Assembly (NCBI GenBank): GCA_017503735.1 | Contig: JAFVSN010000006.1 | Span: 62,001 to 126,000, forward strand | Reading direction: 5' to 3' | DNA: 64,000 nt | Source: Lachnospiraceae bacterium | GTDB lineage: Bacteria; Bacillota; Clostridia; Lachnospirales; Lachnospiraceae | Shown here: positions 57,624 to 64,000 of the stretch, piece by piece | Position numbering within the stretch: the first letter of the stretch is position 1 | Layout of the letters: each line of letters opens with the position of its first letter | The notes under the pieces: generated by a model | Databases searched by the model: none | Told to the model about the DNA's origin: nothing | What the model saw: the letters and a program-made list of their open reading frames with translations, nothing else | Translations under genes and position numbers: made by a program

Positions 57624-59615
57624 TTAAATATGGTTTGCCACCTCAAAGGCATCCCAAATGGCATACATAATGTTCGCTACCTTCTTGGCATCCCCAAGGA
57701 GATAAATCTCCGGTACGTCAAACTCTACCTCATGGTATAAGGAATTCTCCTCATTATATCCCACAGAAAGAATCACACTGTCGCAAGTCAGTTCCTTCGC
57801 ACCCTCCGGGGTTTCTACAGAAAGCTTTCCACCATTGTAACCGGTTACCTTTGCACTTGTAAGAATCTCTACATTGTTGAACGGAAGCAGTGCCGCCAGC
57901 ATATCGGAGTTGGAGTGACAAAGCGGGCCGTTTACCTTCATAATCTTATCCTGTGCCTCTACAATCGTTACCTTCTTGCCTGCCTGCGCCAGCCAGAGTG
58001 CAGTCTCACAGCCAACCAAACCACCACCTACCACTACCGTGGTGTCACCGCAATCCTTCTCTTTCATCAGCACTTGTGCTGCCGTATACACCTTTTCATC
58101 ATCCCCCAAGGAGAATACCTTCGGCGTGGAGCCGGTGGCCATGATTACGGTATCGTAATCGCCTGCAAGAATATCTTTCTTGGTAATCTCGGTGTTCAGA
58201 TGTACCTCAACCTTTAAACGGTCCATTTCCTGTGCGTACCAGTTTGCCAGAGCAATATCGTCTTCTTTAAACTTCGGAGCACCGCCCGGAAGTAAGTTAC
58301 CGCCAAGACGACCGCTCTTCTCAAACAATACCGGCTGATGTCCGCGGATAGCAAGCACTCTTGCCGCTTCACATCCGGCTACACCGCCACCTACCACAAG
58401 TACCTTCTTTTTCTGTAAAATCGGCTCATAGGCCATAGCACGCTCTCTTGCCGCCTGCGGATTTACCGCACAGTTAATCAAAGAATAAGTAGCAATACGT
58501 CCCATGCACCCCTCATGACAGGAAATACACGGACGAATCTGGCAGGTTCTGCCGGAACGAAGCTTGTTACAGTAATCCGGATCCGCAAGAAGCGGTCTGC
58601 CCAAAGAAATCATATCGCACTCGCCATTTTGCAGTGCTTCCAGTGCCGTATCCGGGTCATCCATACGTCCCGCACAAATCACCGGAATATCCACAACTTC
58701 CTTTACAATCTTACAGAACGGACGGAACAAACCCTTTTCCTGATACATCGGAGGATGACTCCACCACCAGGAATCATAAGAACCGGCATCCACGTCAAGA
58801 GCATCATAACCGTACTGTGCCAGAAGCTTTGCAGCTTCGATACCTTCCTCGATATCTCTTCCTTTTTCTTCATACTCTTCTCCCGGAAGCGCACCCTTTC
58901 TCCAGTCTTTAATCATACTCTTTACGCTGTAACGAAGGGTAACCGGGAAGTCCTTACCGCAGCGGGACTTAATTTCTTCCACAATTTCCTTTGCGAAACG
59001 AAGCCGGTTCTCTAAGGATCCGCCGTATTCGTCGGTTCTTAAGTTAAACATGGAAATCGCGAACTGATCTAACAAATAACCCTCATGAACCGCATGAATC
59101 TGGATACCGTCAAAGCCGCCGCGCATTGCATTGTATGCACCGTCACCGAAGGACTTTACGATACTGCGAATCTCCTCCTTCGTAATGGAACGGCACATCT
59201 TATCAAGCCAACGATGCGGAATCTCCGACGGAGCTACCGGAGGGAACTCACCCAGGTTCGTCGGAATGGTCACACGACCGAATCCGCCGGACATCTGTAA
59301 GAAAATCTTACTGCCGTAAGCGTGTACGCGCTCGGTCATCTCTTTACTGGTTCTCGTAAAATGCACCGCATTGTGAGTGGACACCGGAATAATGGACTGA
59401 TTCTGCGGTTCCACCTGTTGGTCACAGAAGGTAACGCCGGTAATAATGAGACCGGTACCGCCCTTTGCACGTTCTACATAATAATCAATACCGCGCTGAT
59501 TCCAGCCACCCTCGGCGTCGGAAAGACCAAGCGGTCCCATCGGTGCCATGGCAAAGCGGTTCTTAATCTCCACGTTACCGATTTTCACCGGGGTAAACAG
59601 TTCTTTGTACTTCAT
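57624..59615 (-). CDS. NADH:flavin oxidoreductase / 2,4-dienoyl-CoA reductase-like enzyme
   Basis: The 663-residue protein joins an Old Yellow Enzyme TIM barrel with FMN (residues 1-360: MKYKELFTPVKIGNVEIKNRF, HAVHEGYLLDQFAISMFNLRTDEYGG) to an Fe-S linker (CISCHEGCMGR, about 345-360; later CAVNP). The C-terminal FAD/NAD(P) module has VVGGGVAGCEAARVLA and VVGGGLVGCETALWLA. The layout matches FadH, enoate reductase and bile-acid BaiCD/BaiH enzymes, which reduce activated C=C bonds with NAD(P)H. The substrate is not identifiable. It has a promoter and an AAAGGAG site before ATG 59615. Confidence 0.88.
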   Translation of the reverse strand: MKYKELFTPVKIGNVEIKNRFAMAPMGPLGLSDAEGGWNQRGIDYYVERAKGGTGLIITGVTFCDQQVEPQNQSIIPVSTHNAVHFTRTSKEMTERVHAYGSKIFLQMSGGFGRVTIPTNLGEFPPVAPSEIPHRWLDKMCRSITKEEIRSIVKSFGDGAYNAMRGGFDGIQIHAVHEGYLLDQFAISMFNLRTDEYGGSLENRLRFAKEIVEEIKSRCGKDFPVTLRYSVKSMIKDWRKGALPGEEYEEKGRDIEEGIEAAKLLAQYGYDALDVDAGSYDSWWWSHPPMYQEKGLFRPFCKIVKEVVDIPVICAGRMDDPDTALEALQNGECDMISLGRPLLADPDYCNKLRSGRTCQIRPCISCHEGCMGRIATYSLINCAVNPQAARERAMAYEPILQKKKVLVVGGGVAGCEAARVLAIRGHQPVLFEKSGRLGGNLLPGGAPKFKEDDIALANWYAQEMDRLKVEVHLNTEITKKDILAGDYDTVIMATGSTPKVFSLGDDEKVYTAAQVLMKEKDCGDTTVVVGGGLVGCETALWLAQAGKKVTIVEAQDKIMKVNGPLCHSNSDMLAALLPFNNVEILTSAKVTGYNGGKLSVETPEGAKELTCDSVILSVGYNEENSLYHEVEFDVPEIYLLGDAKKVANIMYAIWDAFEVANHI

Positions 59616-59677
59616 AAGCTTTGTCTCCTTTGTAAAAGAATACACCCTATGTATTCGACTTCTAATTGATTAGAATC

Positions 59678-59706
59678 ATTATACTCCAAGAGCCTCAAAA
59701 AGCCAA
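59678..59706 (-). promoter_or_regulatory. Promoter of the OYE-type oxidoreductase gene
   Basis: Minus strand TTGGCT (59706-59701), 17 bases, TATAAT (59683-59678). Confidence 0.75.
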
Positions 59707-59709
59707 GTC

Positions 59710-62229
59710 TTAATTCTCACATTCCCGTAATCTTTCCACAATCGTTTGCTTTGCCACCATCCGGTACATTCCCAACGGTACCACAATTCCCAAAAGGACA
59801 AATACCGGTGTCACCACCATAAACGGAAGCACCGTAGGCCGATAGGTAAAGAACCAGAACATCCCTTCCATTGCCTTTTTCGCAAAAGGTGCCGACAACA
59901 AACTGACAACGGTTGCACACCCCACAGCACCTACCGCATACATCAGGCCCTCACAAACAAGCATACACATAAGCTGACGTCCCGTCATACCGATGGCCTG
60001 CAACATGGCAAACTCTCTCCTTCTGGTCAGAATTCCGGTTAAAATCGAATTAAAAAAATTCAATACTCCGATCATTCCCACAACAAAGCTTATCACAACT
60101 CCCACAAGAAAACACATCCTGCGCACGTCTTCAAATTCTTCCCGGATAGTAAACTTACTCTCATAATCGTATCCGGTCTCCAGATTTCCGGTATAGTGGT
60201 TTAAGAATTGCTCCATTGCTTCCTCTGCCGTATCCTCCACCTCAAAGGCTACACATAAAATATCCTCTCTTTCGCTATGCTCGCAAAGAGTTTCTGACGG
60301 CAACAAATAATAGTTGCCTCCGCTATAGCGATATCCCAGCGAATAAGGCACGGATACCACCGCTGCCACTTCATACTCATATACTCTGCCGCCGAAGTTT
60401 AAGGTAACCGCATCCCCCGGTTCTACCCAACGCCTAGGTCCCTCTACTGCTGCAATATAGTTTCCGTCAGGGTCATTTAATTTTGTCATATCCCCCTCGA
60501 TTGTTTCCACATACTTTAAGGCTCCTGCCTCCATTCCCAGCACCTGCGCCTGCCATTCCAGTCTTCCGTCATTACTTCTCGGTGCATATTCTAACAACAT
60601 CTCCACTGTCTCAGGCGACTCCCATATACTTTCCACCTTAACGAACTGTTCCTCCGTCATATATGCATGGGCTTCTCCATTCTTTGTCGCAAACACCCTT
60701 GCAACCGTGTCCACCCCGTTCTGTGCGGAAATCGTATCCACCACCTCTTGGGATACCGTCTGTTCCTCACAAAAATGTTTAAACTGAAAATATGCCGCAT
60801 CCGCAACTACAAAGTCTGCATTAAAAAAATTCGACACATACTTGTCCATATCGAAACCGCCCGTAAACACCACCGTCAGATTCAAGAGTACCACCGACAA
60901 TGCCATGGAAACAATCGTAATCACGGTTTTGCTTTTACTCCGTACCAGATTATCTTTTGCCATGGAAAGCAGAGAGCCGCTTCCTTTTCGTTTCTTTCCC
61001 GATTTTCCTTTTTTGCTTCCTTCCGTGTAACGAAGTGCCTCTACCGGAGACACCGTCGCTGCCACACGCCCCGGTCTGCGACAGGAAATCAGTACCGTAA
61101 TCATAGAAAAACCTGCGGCAAATAGAAAAATGAACGGATGAAACACAGCGTTTGCCGTTGCCACATTCATTTCCCCTAAAATAACCGGTGTCAGCTCAAC
61201 ACCCAAAAGCCACCCCAAAAGGGCACCTGCCGGAATACCGGCTGCACTGAGCAACAATGCCTGATTCCGGATGATACACCGGATCTGCTTCTGTGTGGTT
61301 CCGATAGTCTTTAATAAACCGTAAAAGCGGATTTCCCCCGCCACCGAAATCTGAAACACATTGTAAATAATCAGATACCCGGTTCCCATCATTAAAAGCA
61401 GAATAACAACGATGGCAATCACCGTTCCGAACTCCATATCATCAAACAACGTAGCACTCGTATAACCCCAGTTTGCTCCGAACCGAATCTCCTCCGGATT
61501 GTAGCCGTGCCTTACCAAAATCTCAACTAAATCATCCTCGATATGCATCGCATTCTTTAACATAACGTCCAATGTCCGGGAATCGTAAAGACCGGAACTA
61601 TCCATTTCCGTAATTCCCACACTGTATAATACTTCTTCCACTGTACTGTCCGGAAGCAGTACATGATTGGCCGGTGCCACCACATCGCTCTCCCACCAGC
61701 CGCACAAGGTAAAAGTCCGCTCCACCTGATGCTCTCCCACGCCGATGGATAGGGTAAATTCCGTCCCTAACTCCGGTTCAATTTCCAACATTGCCAACAC
61801 CGCCCGGTCCGTTGCTGCCTCATTGGTGCCCTCCTGCGGAAGCCGTCCCTCCGTCGGCATACAAAAACTCCATAAAGCGTAATTTTCATCGCTGTAGCCG
61901 ACTTCTACCGAAGCCTTTAAAAACGCATCGCCCTCTGCACTGCCGAGAACATGCCTTTCCCCGTACGCTTTTATCAGGGAATCCCTCTTTAACGTATCCA
62001 GTTGCTCCTTTGTCAGAAACTTAAAGCTTCCGTGAGCCCTGCCACCCGTCTGTCGAAAGTTCGACTCCTGTAAGGAATGATTTAAAGAGAGCAATACCGT
62101 AAACAAAACGGTAAACAATACGGTCGTCAACGCTATGGCGCAAATTGCCACAAGATTGCGGGATTTGGATGCCCGCAGACTTTTCCGGGACAGTTCCCGG
62201 ATACAGCTCCGATTTTCCACCTTCACCAT
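59710..62229 (-). CDS. FtsX-type ABC transporter permease
   Basis: This 839-residue membrane protein has two FtsX domains. An N-terminal helix (LVAICAIALTTVLFTVLFTVLLS, read as one segment near residue 28) is followed by an external MacB-like domain of about 220 residues. Three membrane segments follow near 290-410 (first FtsX), then a second external region and C-terminal FtsX segments (MCFLVGVVISFVVGMIGVLNFFN onward). The block FGLLKTIGTTQKQIR-like YGLLKTIGTTQKQIRCI and FAMLQAIGMTGRQL are the paired FtsX signatures. ATG 62229 lies 4 bases after the ATPase gene. It forms an antimicrobial-peptide-type or lipid-handling pump. Confidence 0.9.
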   Translation of the reverse strand: MVKVENRSCIRELSRKSLRASKSRNLVAICAIALTTVLFTVLFTVLLSLNHSLQESNFRQTGGRAHGSFKFLTKEQLDTLKRDSLIKAYGERHVLGSAEGDAFLKASVEVGYSDENYALWSFCMPTEGRLPQEGTNEAATDRAVLAMLEIEPELGTEFTLSIGVGEHQVERTFTLCGWWESDVVAPANHVLLPDSTVEEVLYSVGITEMDSSGLYDSRTLDVMLKNAMHIEDDLVEILVRHGYNPEEIRFGANWGYTSATLFDDMEFGTVIAIVVILLLMMGTGYLIIYNVFQISVAGEIRFYGLLKTIGTTQKQIRCIIRNQALLLSAAGIPAGALLGWLLGVELTPVILGEMNVATANAVFHPFIFLFAAGFSMITVLISCRRPGRVAATVSPVEALRYTEGSKKGKSGKKRKGSGSLLSMAKDNLVRSKSKTVITIVSMALSVVLLNLTVVFTGGFDMDKYVSNFFNADFVVADAAYFQFKHFCEEQTVSQEVVDTISAQNGVDTVARVFATKNGEAHAYMTEEQFVKVESIWESPETVEMLLEYAPRSNDGRLEWQAQVLGMEAGALKYVETIEGDMTKLNDPDGNYIAAVEGPRRWVEPGDAVTLNFGGRVYEYEVAAVVSVPYSLGYRYSGGNYYLLPSETLCEHSEREDILCVAFEVEDTAEEAMEQFLNHYTGNLETGYDYESKFTIREEFEDVRRMCFLVGVVISFVVGMIGVLNFFNSILTGILTRRREFAMLQAIGMTGRQLMCMLVCEGLMYAVGAVGCATVVSLLSAPFAKKAMEGMFWFFTYRPTVLPFMVVTPVFVLLGIVVPLGMYRMVAKQTIVERLRECEN

Positions 62230-62233
62230 ATCC

Positions 62234-62905
62234 TCACCCCCTGACCGTAACCTTACCGTCTTCAATACGCACGATGCGGTCTGCCATCTGGGCAATTTCC
62301 TCGTTATGGGTAATCATGACAATGGTCTGGCCAAACCGCTCTCCCGTCACCTTTAACAGTCCCATCACATCCAGACCGGTCTTACTGTCTAAGTTTCCCG
62401 TCGGTTCATCCGCCAGCAAAATCGCAGGTTTCGTTGCCAATGCTCTGGCAATTGCCACTCTCTGCTGCTGTCCTCCGGAAAGCTGGTTCGGCAGATTCCA
62501 AAGCTTCGCCTCCAATCCCAATGCTTCCACTACCCGGGTTATATATTCCTCATCCTCTTTGTTTCCGTCCAGCCTGATGGGAAGGACAATGTTTTCATAT
62601 ACATTTAACACCGGCACCAGATTGTAGTTTTGAAATACAAACCCGATTTTTCTACGTCGGAAAATCGTCAATTCCTCTTCCGTAAGCAACGATAACTCTT
62701 TTCCGTCCACCAACACCGTCCCCGCTGTAGGTCGGTCCAGTCCTCCTAACATATGTAGCAGCGTGGATTTTCCTGAGCCGGAAGATCCGACAATGGCCAC
62801 AAACTCTCCCTTTCCCACGGAAAAGCTGACACCATCCAGTGCGCGCACCTCCGTTTCACCGGTTCCGTAATACTTTTTTAAATCCTGTGTTTCCAGAATC
62901 ACCAT
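62234..62905 (-). CDS. ABC transporter ATP-binding protein (MacB/LolD type)
   Basis: The 223-residue ATPase has Walker A VGSSGSGKSTLLHML, Q-loop GFVFQNYNLVP, signature QLSGGQQQRVAIARAL, Walker B AILLADEPTGNLDS and H-loop MITHN. The QNYNLVPVLNVYENIVLP block is typical of FtsX-partner ATPases. It starts after GGAGGTAAGG, immediately downstream of a hairpin with a six-base U-tract, and leads into the FtsX gene. Confidence 0.94.
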   Translation of the reverse strand: MVILETQDLKKYYGTGETEVRALDGVSFSVGKGEFVAIVGSSGSGKSTLLHMLGGLDRPTAGTVLVDGKELSLLTEEELTIFRRRKIGFVFQNYNLVPVLNVYENIVLPIRLDGNKEDEEYITRVVEALGLEAKLWNLPNQLSGGQQQRVAIARALATKPAILLADEPTGNLDSKTGLDVMGLLKVTGERFGQTIVMITHNEEIAQMADRIVRIEDGKVTVRG

Positions 62906-62920
62906 ATCCTTACCTCCAAA

Positions 62921-62952
62921 AAAGTCTGTATTGCATTTACAACACAGACTTT
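62921..62952 (-). terminator. Hairpin and U-tract before the ABC ATPase ribosome binding site
   Basis: AAAGTCTGT and ACAGACTTT pair perfectly over 9 bp with a 14-nt loop. On the minus strand the stem ends in TTTTTT immediately followed by GGAGG of the ATPase gene. It separates the two-component genes from the ABC genes. Confidence 0.75.
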
Positions 62953-62959
62953 ATCACAC

Positions 62960-63005
62960 AAATCTTTCCACATTCTTTCCGAAATCTATCGGTTTTGAAA
63001 GATTT
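62960..63005. promoter_or_regulatory. Inverted repeat upstream of the ABC operon, possible regulator site
   Basis: AAATCTTTC (62960-62968) and GAAAGATTT (62997-63005) are perfect 9-bp arms 28 bases apart, with a related GAAATC (62981-62986) between. The site lies between the kinase gene and the ABC genes, where Bce-like response regulators bind. No promoter hexamers were convincingly found. Confidence 0.35.
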
Positions 63006-63010
63006 CCGTG

Positions 63011-63973
63011 TTAATCTCTCGGCAAAAACACCGAAACCACCGTTCCCCCCTCACTTCCGTCGGAAAACTTCACATAACCGCCTTGTCCGGCAATAATCCT
63101 GCGTACCAGATACAACCCGATTCCGATTCCCTCCGTTTCCGCTACCGCCGCGGAACGGTAAAACCGTCCGAACACCTTACTGCGTTCTTCCTCCGGTATT
63201 CCGATACCGGTATCCTCCACATCAATTTTCCAAAACATCTCATACGGAACCGCCCGGAGTGTCACCTTTCCGCCTTCCGGCGTATATTTTATGGCATTAT
63301 CCACAAGGTTTTCCAAGGCTTCTCCTGTCCACTTCACATCCAGCTTTATCTTTTGGGAAGTTTCCGCCCCTTCTACACAAAATGTGATTCCTTTTTCCCT
63401 TGCCCGCATCTCAAACTGTCCTGCTACCGTCTCCAACAAAACCGCCGGTTCGGTCTCACTTTTATGAAAGCGGAACACTCCCGTTTCCAGTCGGGAAGTC
63501 TTTACAAAGGCTTCCACGAAAAATTCCAGACGCTTCGCCTGACCCCGTAGCATTTCCACATAGGAACGCCCTTCCGTCGGCAGCTCCTGTTCCGCCAGAA
63601 GCTCCGTATACAAAAGCAGATTTGTAATCGGTGTTTTCGTCTGATGGGACAAATCGGAAATCAGTTGCTTGATTTCCTCCTTTTCCTCCGATACATTTTT
63701 TGCAGACAGTGCAGATGCCGAAAGATATTGCGAGAACTTTGCTTCCACCTCGGACAACAGGCTTTCGTCAAAGGAGGCAATCGAAAAACTCCCGTTAATC
63801 GCCGCGTTAAGCATCCCGTCCAACCGTTTCAACATGACCCGCTCCCGGTGGCGGTAGTACAAAACCACGCCTACGGAAAGCACTGCTCCTATGCATGCAA
63901 CCACACAAACGGCTACGCAGATACCAAACCAAGGCATTTGTTGCCCGCTCCCCACAAATTTTTCATGCCCCAT
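63011..63973 (-). CDS. Sensor histidine kinase of the FtsX-ABC module
   Basis: The 320-residue kinase has one N-terminal membrane segment (ICVAVCVVACIGAVLSVGVVLYY, about residues 18-40). The dimerisation helix has histidine in LISDLSHQTKTPITN near residue 110, then HATPase motifs NLVDNAIKYTPEGG, DTGIGI and IGIGLYLVRRII. The single-segment form without a large sensor domain fits kinases that sense through a neighbouring ABC transporter. Its ATG overlaps or abuts the stop of the regulator gene at the window end. Confidence 0.9.
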   Translation of the reverse strand: MGHEKFVGSGQQMPWFGICVAVCVVACIGAVLSVGVVLYYRHRERVMLKRLDGMLNAAINGSFSIASFDESLLSEVEAKFSQYLSASALSAKNVSEEKEEIKQLISDLSHQTKTPITNLLLYTELLAEQELPTEGRSYVEMLRGQAKRLEFFVEAFVKTSRLETGVFRFHKSETEPAVLLETVAGQFEMRAREKGITFCVEGAETSQKIKLDVKWTGEALENLVDNAIKYTPEGGKVTLRAVPYEMFWKIDVEDTGIGIPEEERSKVFGRFYRSAAVAETEGIGIGLYLVRRIIAGQGGYVKFSDGSEGGTVVSVFLPRD

Positions 63974-64000
63974 CTACTTTCCCTCCCATGTATATCCGAT
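63974..64000 (-). CDS. Response regulator, C-terminal end only (OmpR/PhoB type inferred)
   Basis: The last eight codons IGYTWEGK and TAG lie directly before the kinase ATG, as in operons where an OmpR-type regulator precedes its kinase; such regulators commonly end in G-x-G-Y-x-W/F. The rest lies beyond the window. Confidence 0.55.
   Translation of the reverse strand: MGYTWEGK

Overview
The window looks like a chromosomal segment of a motile Gram-positive anaerobe of the Clostridia, most likely family Lachnospiraceae. The signs are an oxygen-sensitive class III ribonucleotide reductase, CheV plus a methyl-accepting receptor, Thr-Pro/Glu-rich linkers on lipoproteins, DUF1846, DUF4250 and CotH proteins, a T-box serS leader, strong AGGAGG ribosome binding sites and sigma-A promoters with 17-bp spacers. 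No phage, plasmid, rRNA or CRISPR locus is visible. A genus cannot be named from the sequence alone.

Layout. 0-11 kb: end of a phosphatase gene, a lysophospholipid-acyltransferase-like gene, aroA, azlCD export pair, a MraY-like transferase beside a secreted LysM amidase, a GntR-controlled ABC transporter, an NhaC antiporter and a flavin reductase. 11-27 kb: hybrid kinase, T-box-regulated serS, an SseB-like fusion protein, tcdA, nrdD with paired NrdR boxes, a cluster of unknown/TPR/hflX genes, a CotH lipoprotein, an amidase with a long EETKA repeat, then an array of structured repeats ending at tRNA-Gly. 27-36 kb: AEC transporter, DUF4250, hisH-hisF, cheV with a repeat-rich zinc-ribbon membrane protein, a lipoprotein, DUF1846, mntP. 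36-46 kb: two SGNH hydrolase paralogues, CDF transporter, CAP-domain protein, tyrosine phosphatase, a YefM-YoeB-type toxin-antitoxin pair, an esterase and an Rpn-type nuclease. 46-49 kb is a decayed zone: truncated GH10 xylanase, a promoter-structured RNA-terminator cassette, and a frameshifted SIMPL gene. 49-64 kb: chemoreceptor, a cobalamin-riboswitch operon (DUF4430 lipoprotein plus ECF S component), second hybrid kinase, ABC exporter, Old-Yellow-Enzyme-type oxidoreductase, and a two-component/FtsX-ABC module cut by the window end.

The most unusual content is non-coding. A 116-bp element occurs twice (36.3 and 57.4 kb, opposite orientation, about 92% identical by hand alignment), both times at a convergent gene junction and both times in the centre of a nested set of inverted repeats that are unique to each locus. 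A different family of covarying hairpin modules is stacked next to the 3' end of tRNA-Gly at 26.05-26.5 kb and shares the last bases of the tRNA. A third candidate is the free-standing structured RNA at 47.6-47.8 kb. All three are read directly from the sequence; their functions are inference.
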